A stretch of 64,000 bases of DNA from the NCBI GenBank assembly GCA_018669975.1, contig JABHSK010000007.1, positions 124,001-188,000 on the forward strand. The letters are read 5' to 3'. Positions 1 through 8,651 of this stretch are shown one piece after another. How positions within the stretch are numbered: position 1 is the stretch's first letter; each line of letters begins with the position of its first letter. The notes beneath the pieces are model-generated. The model did not search any database. It had not been told where the DNA came from and was given only the letters and a program-made list of their open reading frames with translations. The DNA comes from Candidatus Parcubacteria bacterium (GTDB lineage: Bacteria; Patescibacteria; ABY1; UBA1558; GWA2-36-10). The position numbers and the translations under genes were made by a program.

Positions 1-1
1 G

Positions 2-121
2 GCTTGTACTACTGGCTGTGCGGTGGGCGCCAATCCATTTGTTACTCCATGTTTTTTTGGAGCTTTATTTTTTACGCTAGCTTTTGTACTGAGTATTAAG
101 ATGCTTAAAAAGAGTAAATAA
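2..121 (+). CDS. C-terminal end of a small Cys-containing membrane protein (partial)
   Basis: The frame is open from the window edge and ends at TAA 119-121, giving the last 39 residues of a protein whose start lies outside. The tail has a CxxxC pair, an NPFVTPCFFGA motif and then a hydrophobic stretch of about 18 residues ending in a short basic tail (KMLKKSK), so it looks like a membrane protein's last transmembrane helix with its C-terminus in the cytoplasm. The cysteines could suggest a thiol/redox membrane protein such as a VKOR-like protein, but too little is visible to assign a family. Confidence 0.55.
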   Translation, partial: ACTTGCAVGANPFVTPCFFGALFFTLAFVLSIKMLKKSK

Positions 122-125
122 AAAA

Positions 126-146
126 CCCGCTGTTTTGGCCAGCGGG
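126..146 (-). terminator. Rho-independent terminator of the 166-522 gene
   Basis: CCCGCTG (126-132) pairs with CAGCGGG (140-146) around a 7-base loop. On the minus strand the stem is followed by a run of T (the A-run at 120-125). It lies 20 bases beyond the stop of the minus-strand gene and also separates it from the plus-strand gene ending at 121. Confidence 0.75.
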
Positions 147-165
147 CGCGCCATTGTTGTTAGTC

Positions 166-522
166 CTATGGTTTTTCTTCCTCTTCCGAGGGGAGGAAGG
201 TCTGTTGATGGTCGATTGCTATGGGCGCTATGCGTTCACGCTGGAGATGCTGGAGATGCACCTGGGCATCAGTTTGATTGGCACAGATGCCGTGGTGGGC
301 ATCGGTCAGCATGTTGGCATAGACGGTCTGGCGATGACCATGCGGATTATTGACGAATATCTTGAGTCCACTAGGACCACCATCATCCAGAAATGAAATA
401 ATCTGGAAAGGTCCGAGAACATCGGTGGGACCTTCGGGGTCCTGCCAGAGGATGGTCCAAAAAGTGGAGCCTTCCGGGAATGTAACTTGAAGTTCCTGGG
501 GATCGGTGATTACTTTCACCAT
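166..522 (-). CDS. Hypothetical accessory protein, 118 aa
   Basis: I do not recognise this protein. It is soluble, with no signal peptide or membrane segment; the middle is rich in H, N and Q and the end is acidic (EEEEKP). The start is well supported by AGGAGG nine bases upstream of ATG. A TTGACA-17-TATTAT promoter lies about 80 bases upstream and a hairpin terminator follows, so it is a one-gene transcription unit. Its codons are more GC-rich than those of the mur genes beside it. Together these make it one of the self-contained accessory cassettes scattered through the window. Function unknown. Confidence 0.7.
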   Translation of the reverse strand: MVKVITDPQELQVTFPEGSTFWTILWQDPEGPTDVLGPFQIISFLDDGGPSGLKIFVNNPHGHRQTVYANMLTDAHHGICANQTDAQVHLQHLQRERIAPIAIDHQQTFLPSEEEEKP

Positions 523-605
523 GATTGCGCCTCCTGCTAGAGTTTCGGACTTTTAACGATTTTATGGGCTTAAAAAGAGCTTTAGTATAATTAGAAATAC
601 TTATT

Positions 606-634
606 ATAATATCATATTTTGGTGTTTTTGTCAA
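606..634 (-). promoter_or_regulatory. Promoter of the 166-522 gene
   Basis: On the minus strand TTGACA (634-629), a 17-base spacer and TATTAT (611-606). The predicted start near 599 gives a leader of about 75 bases. It is divergent from a plus-strand promoter whose -35 box is only 12 bases away. Confidence 0.8.
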
Positions 635-646
635 CACCAATAAAAG

Positions 647-675
647 TTGACTTTATAACCAGAAATTGCTGTAAT
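647..675 (+). promoter_or_regulatory. Promoter of the peptidoglycan cluster
   Basis: TTGACT (647-652), 17 bases, TGTAAT (670-675). The predicted start near 682 would drive the 728-1093 gene and the mraY-murB genes behind it, which follow with gaps or overlaps of only a few bases. The -10 box is imperfect. Confidence 0.5.
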
Positions 676-727
676 TTAGCAGTAGTTTTTTTTGTTTAAA
701 TATGGTAAAATTGCTGTACACATAAAT

Positions 728-1093
728 ATGGAATTATTAAGAAAAGCAAAGGTTTTTTATAGAGACCGGCTAGTTTTTTGGCTATTGAATTTCTCAATTC
801 TCTTTATTCTAGGTACTTGGGCACTTTTTTTAATTAAAAAAATAGAGCAGGGACCACTAACAGTACTGCACTATAATATTTATGTTGGTATTGATATGTT
901 TGGCCATTCTAAATGGCTGTATATAGTTCCGGGCATTGTTTTAGCTTTTACCTTACTCAACATTTATCTAGCCGTCCTACTTTGGACGAAGCAGAGGATA
1001 ATGAGCTATTTCTTATTAGTATCGTCTTTATTAGTGAATAGTATAATATTTATTTATATTTTTAATATCCTTAATCGTAATTTAAATGCCTGA
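728..1093 (+). CDS. Small integral membrane protein upstream of mraY, 121 aa
   Basis: Three hydrophobic stretches are visible: about residues 17-37 after a basic N-terminus (MELLRKAKVFYRDR), about 65-90, and about 95-115, so it should be a three-helix inner-membrane protein. No family is recognised. I chose ATG 728 because the first predicted helix follows it as expected; ATG 692 in the same frame would add 12 residues. Neither has a Shine-Dalgarno sequence. The 3' end overlaps the mraY start by 8 bases, so the two are probably translated together. That position suggests a cell-envelope role, but this is inference. Confidence 0.6.
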   Translation: MELLRKAKVFYRDRLVFWLLNFSILFILGTWALFLIKKIEQGPLTVLHYNIYVGIDMFGHSKWLYIVPGIVLAFTLLNIYLAVLLWTKQRIMSYFLLVSSLLVNSIIFIYIFNILNRNLNA

Positions 1094-2138
1094 TACAGAG
1101 ATAATTAAAATTCTTGCTTTAACTAGTATTAGTTTTTTTCTAGCCATTATTATGACACCGGCTTGGACTCATTTTTTGTATAAATACAAACTGGTAAAAA
1201 ATATTCGCAGTGACGGACAGACACCACTTTTTTCTAAAATGCACAAAACTAAAGCTGGAACACCTACCATGGGTGGAGTATTGATTTGGATGACGGTTTT
1301 AGTGTTAGCAATTGTCTTCTTTTGGTTTAGTAAGTTATGGCCAAATACTCTGATAGGTTCATTCAATTTTCTCAGTCGAGGTGAAACTTATTTACCATTG
1401 GGCGCTTTGGTGGCTTCAGCCTTAGTTGGTTTGCTCGATGATTGGTTTAATGTCACTAGACAGGGTGGCGGCAAAGGCGGTGGATTAACAGTTAAGCATA
1501 GACTGTTGATTTATGCTTTAATTGCTATCTTTGGAGCCTGGTGGTTTTATTTTAAATTAGATTGGGAAACAGTACGCGTACCTTTTATAGGTACATTTGA
1601 ACTTGGTTGGTGGTTTATTCCATTTTTTATATTTATTATTGTTGGCACAGCTTTTTCTGTAAACGAAGCAGATGGTTTAGATGGTTTGGCAGCCGGTATA
1701 GTTTTAGCCGCCTTTGCCGCCTATGGTACGATTGCTTTTGTCCAAGGACAATATAATTTGGCTACTTTTTGTGGAGTTATTGCTGGTGCCTTGCTTTCCT
1801 TTCTCTGGTTTAATATTAATCCAGCGCGATTTTTTATGGGGGATACGGGTGCAATGTCTCTTGGTGTTGCCTTGGGTATAGTGGCAATGCTGACGGGATA
1901 CCCTTTGTTGTTGCCAATTATTGGCTTTTTGTTGATGTTAGAAACTTTGTCAGTAATTATTCAACTCGCATCAAAAAAGATTCGCAAGAAAAAAGTATTT
2001 TTGTCAGCACCAATACATCATCATTTTGAGGCCAAGGGTTGGCCAGAGACTAAGGTTGTTATGAGGTTTTGGATTATTGCTGGAGTGTTGGCAGTATTAG
2101 GTTTGATCATAGCAGTGATTGATTTGCGTTTATGGTAG
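1086..2138 (+). CDS. mraY: Phospho-N-acetylmuramoyl-pentapeptide-transferase
   Basis: MraY moves phospho-MurNAc-pentapeptide from UDP onto undecaprenyl phosphate, making lipid I at the inner face of the membrane. At 350 residues with about ten hydrophobic segments it has the usual length. Family motifs are present: LLDDW (116-120, the Asp pair), EADGLDGLAAG (194-204, part of the nucleotide and Mg site), FMGDTGAMSLG (250-260) and APIHHHFEAKG near 308-318. The ATG overlaps the preceding membrane protein and the stop overlaps murD by 7 bases. It is the first biosynthetic gene of a cluster running to murB. Confidence 0.97.
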   Translation: MPDTEIIKILALTSISFFLAIIMTPAWTHFLYKYKLVKNIRSDGQTPLFSKMHKTKAGTPTMGGVLIWMTVLVLAIVFFWFSKLWPNTLIGSFNFLSRGETYLPLGALVASALVGLLDDWFNVTRQGGGKGGGLTVKHRLLIYALIAIFGAWWFYFKLDWETVRVPFIGTFELGWWFIPFFIFIIVGTAFSVNEADGLDGLAAGIVLAAFAAYGTIAFVQGQYNLATFCGVIAGALLSFLWFNINPARFFMGDTGAMSLGVALGIVAMLTGYPLLLPIIGFLLMLETLSVIIQLASKKIRKKKVFLSAPIHHHFEAKGWPETKVVMRFWIIAGVLAVLGLIIAVIDLRLW

Positions 2139-3538
2139 GGAGCTTTAAAGACAAAAGAGTTTTGATTATGGGACTGGGACTGCACGGAGGTGCAGTGGCA
2201 GTGGTCAAATGGCTGCTTAAAAATAAGAGTAAATTGACTATTACGGATGTTAAAACTAAGCAAGAACTCAAAAATAGTTTAGACAAAATTAAAACTAAAC
2301 AGAAAATAAAATATACTCTAGGCGGACATGATATAAAAGATTTTGTAGATCAGGATTTGATTGTGCAAAATCCAGGTGTTCCAGCTGATTCTAAATATTT
2401 AATTAAAGCTAGGCAAAACAAAATCCCGATTGTTAATGAAGCGGTGATGTTTTTTGGCTTGTATCCTGGTAAATCTATTGGCATTACTGGTACTAGAGGA
2501 AAGTCTACTACAGCCACTATTTTACATCATATTTTAAAGACAAAAATTAAGAGCAATGTAGTAGCTGGAAATATTGCCACCAACCCAATGTTTACTGTTT
2601 TGGATAAAATAAAAAAGAACACTTGGCCGGTGTTAGAGTTGTCTAGTTGGCATCTAGAAAATATGGCAGAGTATAAGAAATCACCGCATATCGCCGTAGT
2701 TACAAATGTTTTAGTTGACCATCTTAATCGTTATAAAAATTTTGCAGCTTATAAAAAAGCCAAGTTGGCCATAGTAAAAAATCAAAACAAGGATGACATC
2801 GCAGTTTTGAATGCTGATAATGTGCATAGTTATGGTTTTGCTAAGCAGACCAAAGCCAAGAAGTTTTTCTTTTCTTTACACAAAAAGGTTCGTGGAGCGT
2901 ATCTATGTAAGGATTGGATTTGTTTTTATGATGGCCAGAAAAAATCACGTATCATGCCGATTCAAGAGATTAAGCTTTTGGGTGAACATAATTTAGCTAA
3001 TATTTTAGCAGCCGTGACGGTAGCCAAGATTATTGGTGTGGGTAATAAAAATATTCGTCTAGCTGTTAGTAAATTCAAAGGGGTTGATTATCGATTACAA
3101 TATAAGGGACGAGTCAAGGGTATTGATATTTTTAATGACTCTACCTCTACTACACCTGATGCTACTCAAGCAGCATTGAGAGCCATGCAATGTCGCCAGG
3201 TTGTTTTAATTGCTGGAGGTGAGGATAAACAACTTGATTATCGAGGACTAGCTAAAACTATTAAAGAGATTGCTAATTTTGTAATATTGTTATCTGGTAC
3301 TGGCAGTGAAAAATTAATTAAGGAATTGACCAAGATAGATTATCCAGCGTATAAGTTAGTGACAGATATAAATAAATTAAAAAATGCTTGGCGCTTGTCA
3401 CTTAAGCATGTTAATAAGCAAGCGGGCTGTATATTGTTTTCGCCAGCTGCAGCCAGTTTCAACATGTTTGATAATGAGTTCGATAGAGCTAAGCAATTTG
3501 ATAAATTATTCGATGGTGAGAAGAAGACGAAAAAATAA
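2132..3538 (+). CDS. murD: UDP-N-acetylmuramoylalanine--D-glutamate ligase
   Basis: MurD adds D-Glu to UDP-MurNAc-L-Ala in the cytoplasm, using ATP. The 468 residues contain the N-terminal nucleotide-binding fold (LIMGLGLHGG, 11-20), the ATP loop GTRGKST (120-126), the central-domain HNLANILAA motif and the C-terminal DSTSTTPDAT and FSPAAASFNMFDNEFDRA motifs typical of MurD. The P-loop has Arg where most Mur ligases have Asn (GTNGKT/S). It overlaps mraY by 7 bases and ftsW by 26 bases, so translational coupling is likely. No Shine-Dalgarno is evident. Confidence 0.95.
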   Translation: MVGSFKDKRVLIMGLGLHGGAVAVVKWLLKNKSKLTITDVKTKQELKNSLDKIKTKQKIKYTLGGHDIKDFVDQDLIVQNPGVPADSKYLIKARQNKIPIVNEAVMFFGLYPGKSIGITGTRGKSTTATILHHILKTKIKSNVVAGNIATNPMFTVLDKIKKNTWPVLELSSWHLENMAEYKKSPHIAVVTNVLVDHLNRYKNFAAYKKAKLAIVKNQNKDDIAVLNADNVHSYGFAKQTKAKKFFFSLHKKVRGAYLCKDWICFYDGQKKSRIMPIQEIKLLGEHNLANILAAVTVAKIIGVGNKNIRLAVSKFKGVDYRLQYKGRVKGIDIFNDSTSTTPDATQAALRAMQCRQVVLIAGGEDKQLDYRGLAKTIKEIANFVILLSGTGSEKLIKELTKIDYPAYKLVTDINKLKNAWRLSLKHVNKQAGCILFSPAAASFNMFDNEFDRAKQFDKLFDGEKKTKK

Positions 3539-4676
3539 TTTACTAAGCTGGTTGATTAAACCTTTTGTAGAAAAAGGTGGATCGGTTCATCAGCCAGATA
3601 TTGTTTTATTGATAGTAATTGGTTTACTATTATTTTTTGGACTATTCTTTTTATCATCCGCCTCTTCTAGTATAGCCTTTTTTCGTCACGGTGATACTTA
3701 TCGTTTTGTTAAACAACAAATAACCCATGGTTTATTGCCGGGAACTCTTTTGTTTTACGCAGCCTTACGAGTAGACTATAAATTTTATCGTAAGATTAGC
3801 TTAGTATTTTTGGCGCTATCTTTTTTATTTTTAGGCTTAGTGTTTATTCCTAGTTTAACAGGTGGTTTTGGTACAGCTCAGTCATGGGTGTCTCTCGGTA
3901 GTTTTTCATTTCAACCTAGTGAATTTGTAAAGTTATTTTTTATATTATTTTTAGCTGGATGGTTTGATCGTAAAGGTAAGGATATTAGAAGTCTAACAGC
4001 CTCCACTATTCCTTTTATAATTATTTTATTGTTGATTAGTGCCTTGTTAATTAAGCAGCCCGATATAGGTACTTTGAGTATTATTATTTTTACAGCGTTA
4101 ATTATTTATTTTGCTGCAGGTGCTAGATGGACTCATTTTATATCTATTCTGGTTGCAGGTGCAATAGCTTTTGGGGCCATGATTAAAGCTGCTCCTTATC
4201 GCATGCATCGTTTTGTGGCTTGGATCAATCCAGAGGCTGATCCACAAGGGATCGGTTGGCAGATAAAACAATCTTTGATAGCGATTGGATCAGGTGGATG
4301 GTTTGGTATGGGATTAGGAGCCTCTAGGCAAAAATCATATTTACCGATGCCAGCTAATGATTCTATTTTTGCAGTTATTGCTGAAGAAATTGGTTTTGTT
4401 TTTACAGTTTTGTTTTTAATATTATTTATTTTATTAATATTGAGAGGTTTTAAAATTTTAAAAGAAGCTCCAGATAATTTTGCTAAGTTAGTGGTATTGG
4501 GTATTGTGGCTTGGCTTTCTATTCAGGTGTTTGTTAATGTGGCTGGCATGATTCAATTGGCACCATTAACTGGCGTGCCCTTACCTTTTATATCTTTAGG
4601 TGGTACTAATCTAGTTATTACTTTGGTATCGATGGGTGTATTGGCTAATATTTCTAAATATACGAACTATAAATAA
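3513..4676 (+). CDS. ftsW: Peptidoglycan glycosyltransferase FtsW (SEDS family)
   Basis: FtsW polymerises lipid II into glycan strands at the septum with a partner class B PBP. I chose ATG 3513 (MVRRRRKNNLLSW), overlapping murD by 26 bases; starts further upstream would add residues that are only the other reading frame of murD. The resulting 387-aa protein has a basic N-terminus, about ten transmembrane helices, QPSEFVKLFF in the middle and the SEDS signature LPMPANDSIFAVIAEEIGF near residues 275-293. RodA is the alternative, but the position between murD and murG argues for FtsW. Confidence 0.92.
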   Translation: MVRRRRKNNLLSWLIKPFVEKGGSVHQPDIVLLIVIGLLLFFGLFFLSSASSSIAFFRHGDTYRFVKQQITHGLLPGTLLFYAALRVDYKFYRKISLVFLALSFLFLGLVFIPSLTGGFGTAQSWVSLGSFSFQPSEFVKLFFILFLAGWFDRKGKDIRSLTASTIPFIIILLLISALLIKQPDIGTLSIIIFTALIIYFAAGARWTHFISILVAGAIAFGAMIKAAPYRMHRFVAWINPEADPQGIGWQIKQSLIAIGSGGWFGMGLGASRQKSYLPMPANDSIFAVIAEEIGFVFTVLFLILFILLILRGFKILKEAPDNFAKLVVLGIVAWLSIQVFVNVAGMIQLAPLTGVPLPFISLGGTNLVITLVSMGVLANISKYTNYK

Positions 4677-5702
4677 ATGTCAGATAAAAAACCAAAAATT
4701 ATTTTAGCCGGAGGTGGGACGCTGGGTTCAGTAAGTCCACTTTTAGCTATTGCTAGTAAGTATCAGGCGGATTATTTATTTATTGGTAGTGATGATGGTC
4801 CAGAAAAAAAGATAATAGAGGACAAGCACATAGAATTTTTAGCTATCAAGAGTGGGAAATTACGTCGTTATTTCGACTGGAAAAATTTTGCAGATATAAT
4901 AAAGATCAAGTTAGCTTTTTGGCAGAGCTTAAATATAATAAATAAATTTAAACCAGACATTGTTTTGACTGCTGGAAGCTTTGTAGCTGTGCCCGTAGTT
5001 TGGGCGGCTTGGATTTTGCGAGTACCAGTGATAGTGCATCAGCAAGACATTAAAGTTGGTCTAGCAAACAAACTAATGGCTCCTTTTGCCAAAAAAATTA
5101 CGGTCACTTTTAAAGAGCAGGTATCTAATTTTAAACACAACAAAGTGGTGATTACCGGTAATCCAGTTAGAAAAATGCAGACAGAAGAAGTTTACAAGCC
5201 AATTGTGGTGATTACTGGGGGTGGACTTGGTGCTCGTCGGCTAAATAATTTCGTTGCTCTTTTTATACCTAAGTTGTTAGAAAAATATGAAGTTCATCAT
5301 ATTTTGGGAGACAGAAATTGGGATCAGAAATTAGAACTAGATGGTTATTATCCATATAAGTTTATTAAGCGCGGCATGCTTAATATGTTGTCTCAGGCAG
5401 ATATAGTTATTTCTCGAGCTGGAATGTCTTTAATTACTGAAGTGGCAGCCCTTAAAAAAGCTCTAGTGTTGATTCCTATACCAGATAGTCATCAAGAGAG
5501 GAATGCAGCTTTCTTTGCCAAGAAAAATGCAGCTATCATGGTTAAGCAGGGTTCAGATAAAATTATGGGGCGTTATTTGGATAAATTGATGGAAAGTGAT
5601 ATTTTAAGAACAGGTTTAGCTAATAATTTACACCAGGCGTTTCCTAAGTATGCAGTGAATGATTATATTATTTTAATTAATAAAATTTTAAATAAAGAAT
5701 AA
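4677..5702 (+). CDS. murG: UDP-GlcNAc transferase MurG (lipid II synthesis)
   Basis: MurG adds GlcNAc to lipid I at the cytoplasmic membrane face. The 341-aa GT28 protein shows PDIVLTAGSFVAVPVVWAA, VIVHQQDIKVGLANK, VITGNPVR, and the donor-site stretch ISRAGMSLITEVAALKKA followed by PDSHQERNA. The first loop reads GGGTLGSVSP (12-21): the usual GGTGGH is changed, with Ser18 where E. coli-type enzymes have a conserved His. The start codon directly follows the ftsW stop and the stop overlaps the next ATG by one base (TAATG). Confidence 0.93.
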   Translation: MSDKKPKIILAGGGTLGSVSPLLAIASKYQADYLFIGSDDGPEKKIIEDKHIEFLAIKSGKLRRYFDWKNFADIIKIKLAFWQSLNIINKFKPDIVLTAGSFVAVPVVWAAWILRVPVIVHQQDIKVGLANKLMAPFAKKITVTFKEQVSNFKHNKVVITGNPVRKMQTEEVYKPIVVITGGGLGARRLNNFVALFIPKLLEKYEVHHILGDRNWDQKLELDGYYPYKFIKRGMLNMLSQADIVISRAGMSLITEVAALKKALVLIPIPDSHQERNAAFFAKKNAAIMVKQGSDKIMGRYLDKLMESDILRTGLANNLHQAFPKYAVNDYIILINKILNKE

Positions 5703-6040
5703 TGTCTTATTCAACACAATTTTTAGGACAAAAAGTAAGAGTAAAGATTGATCGGGCTATGGGCAGTAAGCATCCTAAGTTTGATATGATCTACCCAATT
5801 AATTATGGTTTTATTGAAGGTATAATGGCTCCCGATGGTGAGGAGCTAGATGCTTATATTTTAGGAGTAGATAAACCCGTTGAGCAGTTCACTGGTCAGT
5901 GTATTGCTGTTATACATCGTACAGATGATGAAGATGATAAGTTGATAGTAGTACCTGAAGGCGAAGATTATACAGATGAAGAAATTAGAGAGCTGACAGA
6001 TTTTCAGGAAAAATATTTTAAATCAGAAATTATTAGATAA
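5702..6040 (+). CDS. ppa: Short inorganic pyrophosphatase-like protein
   Basis: Family I soluble pyrophosphatases hydrolyse PPi and pull biosynthetic reactions forward. The 112 residues keep the core YPINYGFIEG (about 31-40) and the acidic metal-binding DGEELDAYI (about 45-53), but the protein is shorter than the usual 165-180 residues and parts of the C-terminal active site seen in E. coli Ppa are absent. It could therefore be a minimal PPase or a related hydrolase. It overlaps murG by one base and is followed by murC after 7 bases, so it is expressed with the cell-wall genes. Confidence 0.75.
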   Translation: MSYSTQFLGQKVRVKIDRAMGSKHPKFDMIYPINYGFIEGIMAPDGEELDAYILGVDKPVEQFTGQCIAVIHRTDDEDDKLIVVPEGEDYTDEEIRELTDFQEKYFKSEIIR

Positions 6041-6047
6041 AACAATA

Positions 6048-7415
6048 ATGAAGTTAGATTTAAAAAAAATAAATAAAGTTTATTTATCAGGTATTGGTGG
6101 CATTGGTTTGTCAGCCATTGCTTATTATTTTTTAAATTTAGAGAAACAGGTAGAGGGTTCTGATTTAATTGAATCAGAAGTGACTAGAAGGCTTATTGAA
6201 GCCGGCGTTGATGTTAAGTTTAAACAAAAATCTAATAATATTTCGAATGATGTTGATTTATTGGTATATTCTTCTGCTTTACCAATAGATCATGTTGAGC
6301 TAGTAAAAGCTAAAGAATTAAAGATTCCTAGTCTGAGTTATTTTGAATTTCTGGGTTTGTTGAGTAAGCAGTACAAGACTATCGCAGTGACTGGTACCAA
6401 CGGCAAGACCACTACTACAGCTATGTTGGGTTTGATGTTGGAAAAAGCAGGTTTAGATCCTACGGTAATAGTTGGTAGTTTGGTACCACAGTGGAATAGT
6501 AATTTTAGACTAGGCCAGTCAGATATTTTAGTAGTGGAAGCCTGTGAGTGGCAAGCACATATGTTGGAGATTGATCCTGATATTATTGTGCTAACTAATA
6601 TCGCCGAGGACCATTTAGATTTTTATAAAGATTTAACAGATATTAAAAATCATTTTCAAAAGTTTGTTGATAAATTACCCAAAGATGGAGTACTGGTCAA
6701 AAATTTTGATGACCAAGATTCAGACGACATAAAGTTTGCCGGTAAGCTTTTGACTTTTGGCAAGGGTGATAAAGCAGATTGTCATTTTAAAGATGTTGTT
6801 ATTGATGAGGGTCAACAAAAATTTTCTGTTTATAAAGAGGGCAAAGAGATGTCAAAAGTAGAATTAGCAGTACCAGGTGAATATAATATTTACAATGCTT
6901 TAGGGGCTATGGCAGTGGCCAAACAGCTGGGAGTAAATAAACATCAGATGTGGAATGCCATGCGAGAGTTTAAGGGAACTTGGCGTAGATTTGAAACTGT
7001 TGGACAAATAAAGAATAATATTGTTATTTCGGATTATGCTCATCATCCAGAGTCAATCAATGGTTTACTTAGGGCAACTAAAGATTTTTATCCAGATAAA
7101 AAGATAATTGCTGTGTTCCAGCCCCACCATCATAACCGCACTAAGACCTTATTGGATGATTTTGCCAAAGCTTTTTATTTAGCTGATCAAGTAATAATCT
7201 CAGAAATTTATCAGGTTAGTGGTCGGGAAAATGAAAAACATGAAGCTGTTAGTAGCCATGATTTAATTGCCAAAATGAATCATAATAAAAAATATTATGC
7301 CAAGGATTTTTCTGAGGCTAGAAAAATCCTTAAGGATATTAACCCAGTTGATGCAGTAATATTGTTTATTGGAGCAGGGGACATAGATGATTTGGCTAGA
7401 GAAGTAATTGATTAA
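6048..7415 (+). CDS. murC: UDP-N-acetylmuramate--L-alanine ligase
   Basis: MurC adds L-Ala to UDP-MurNAc, the first peptide step of peptidoglycan synthesis. The 455 residues show the N-terminal GIGGIGLSAIA loop (15-25), the ATP-binding GTNGKTTTT (116-124), EACEWQAHM in the centre, HHPESINGLL in the C-terminal domain and the FQPHHHNRTKTL motif typical of MurC/Mpl. Context within the mur cluster favours MurC over Mpl. The next small ORF begins one base after its stop. Confidence 0.95.
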   Translation: MKLDLKKINKVYLSGIGGIGLSAIAYYFLNLEKQVEGSDLIESEVTRRLIEAGVDVKFKQKSNNISNDVDLLVYSSALPIDHVELVKAKELKIPSLSYFEFLGLLSKQYKTIAVTGTNGKTTTTAMLGLMLEKAGLDPTVIVGSLVPQWNSNFRLGQSDILVVEACEWQAHMLEIDPDIIVLTNIAEDHLDFYKDLTDIKNHFQKFVDKLPKDGVLVKNFDDQDSDDIKFAGKLLTFGKGDKADCHFKDVVIDEGQQKFSVYKEGKEMSKVELAVPGEYNIYNALGAMAVAKQLGVNKHQMWNAMREFKGTWRRFETVGQIKNNIVISDYAHHPESINGLLRATKDFYPDKKIIAVFQPHHHNRTKTLLDDFAKAFYLADQVIISEIYQVSGRENEKHEAVSSHDLIAKMNHNKKYYAKDFSEARKILKDINPVDAVILFIGAGDIDDLAREVID

Positions 7416-7416
7416 T

Positions 7417-7563
7417 ATGAAATCAATTAAATTATTAAGATTAGGACGTTTCAAAATATCCTTTGCTTGGTATGATTTGTGGATTGGTTTTTATATAGAT
7501 AGTGATGAAAATATTTTATATATTTGTCCAATACCAACTTTATTGTTTACGATAAAATTATGA
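7417..7563 (+). CDS. Small protein between murC and murB, 48 aa
   Basis: This 48-residue ORF starts at ATG 7417, one base after the murC stop, and its TGA overlaps the murB start as ATGA, which is the arrangement of a coupled operon gene. The sequence has a basic N-terminus (MKSIKLLRLGRFK), a WYDLWIGFYID core and ends LYICPIPTLLFTIKL, so it is small and amphipathic or membrane-associated. I recognise no named family. Gap-free packing between two essential genes is the main reason to call it. Confidence 0.6.
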   Translation: MKSIKLLRLGRFKISFAWYDLWIGFYIDSDENILYICPIPTLLFTIKL

Positions 7564-8480
7564 AAATAAAAGAAAAAGTTCTATTAAAAGACTACACAAC
7601 TTTTAAAATAGGTGGGCCAGCTAAACATTTTGTAGAAGTATCTACTATTGAAGAATTGCAGGAAGCCTTGGTTTGGGCCAAAGAAAATAAACAGCAGTTT
7701 TTGATTTTGGGAGGAGGTAGTAATGTAATTGTATCTGACAGTGGTTTCGCTGGTTTAGTAATTAAGCTAGATCTACAGCAACTAGACTTTAATGATAATA
7801 AAGTGACAGTTGGTCCAGGAGTAATGCTAGCCTACTTACTTAATAAATCTTTAGCTAAAGATTTGGTTGGTTTGGAATTTGCCGCTGGTATTCCAGGTAC
7901 TGTTGGAGGGGCGATTCGTGGTAACGCTGGTACCTATGGACTAGCCATGTCTGATGTTATTGTTAAGATAAAATATCTAGACGACGACTATACTGTTCAG
8001 GAAATGAGCAAGAAGAAAGCGGGATTTTCCTACCGTCATAGTATTTTTAAAACAAATAGTTGGATTATTTTAGAAGCAGAGCTAAAATTATCTACTGGCA
8101 ATGTAGATGCAGCTAAAAAATTGGTAGCTGATAGATTGCAATATCGTCAGGATACACAACCAAATCAACCTTCAGCCGGCTGCATTTTTAAGAATATTCG
8201 CTTTGAAGATGTTGATTTGAAAGATCTTAAAGACAGGAATGTGGATGTTGATAAGTTCGCTGAGCACAAGAAAATACCAGCTGGTTATTTGATTGAAAAG
8301 ATGGGTCTTAAAGGACATGTTATTGGAGATGCTCAAATTTCAGAAAAACATGCTAATTATATCGTCAATAAAGGTCAGGCTACAGCAGAACAAGTAATAA
8401 TAATGATTAGCTTTATAAAGCAGCAAATACGGGATAAATATGGTATTCAGCTACAGGAAGAAGTGCAGATTATAGTCTAG
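7560..8480 (+). CDS. murB: UDP-N-acetylenolpyruvoylglucosamine reductase
   Basis: MurB reduces UDP-GlcNAc-enolpyruvate to UDP-MurNAc with NADPH and FAD. ATG 7560 (MKIKEKVLLKDYTTFKIGG) is preferred to 7524 because it couples to the 48-aa ORF by ATGA and begins at the conserved N-terminal region. FAD motifs LGGGSNVIVSDSGF and GIPGTVGGAIRGNAGTYG are clear. The site that is usually PS(A/C)GSxFKN reads PSAGCIFKN, so the proton-donor Ser is replaced by Cys. The end has LIEKMGLKG and HANYIVNKG. It is the last gene of the cluster; a new promoter follows. Confidence 0.95.
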   Translation: MKIKEKVLLKDYTTFKIGGPAKHFVEVSTIEELQEALVWAKENKQQFLILGGGSNVIVSDSGFAGLVIKLDLQQLDFNDNKVTVGPGVMLAYLLNKSLAKDLVGLEFAAGIPGTVGGAIRGNAGTYGLAMSDVIVKIKYLDDDYTVQEMSKKKAGFSYRHSIFKTNSWIILEAELKLSTGNVDAAKKLVADRLQYRQDTQPNQPSAGCIFKNIRFEDVDLKDLKDRNVDVDKFAEHKKIPAGYLIEKMGLKGHVIGDAQISEKHANYIVNKGQATAEQVIIMISFIKQQIRDKYGIQLQEEVQIIV

Positions 8481-8514
8481 ATTGATGTATTTATCGGAAG
8501 TGGGCCTAAAATGA

Positions 8515-8542
8515 TTGACAAATCAAAAAAAATCTGTATAAT
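8515..8542 (+). promoter_or_regulatory. Promoter of the infA-rpsI ribosomal operon
   Basis: A consensus TTGACA (8515-8520), 16 bases and TATAAT (8537-8542). Transcription should begin near 8549 with GGGCG, leaving about 100 bases of leader before infA. The leader is AT-rich with no strong hairpin and no Shine-Dalgarno sequence before the infA ATG. Confidence 0.9.
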
Positions 8543-8651
8543 ATAGGGGCGTTTATTATGCAGTGAGATTATTATTAATTTCGCGCTTTTGAAAGATAAT
8601 TCTATATATCAAATTAATGATGTATGATGAATTTCTTTTTTATTATAAAAA

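Noticed and set aside
135..640. Other frames over the 166-522 gene on both strands
   Set aside because: They have no ribosome site and overlap a gene with a strong start site, promoter and terminator.
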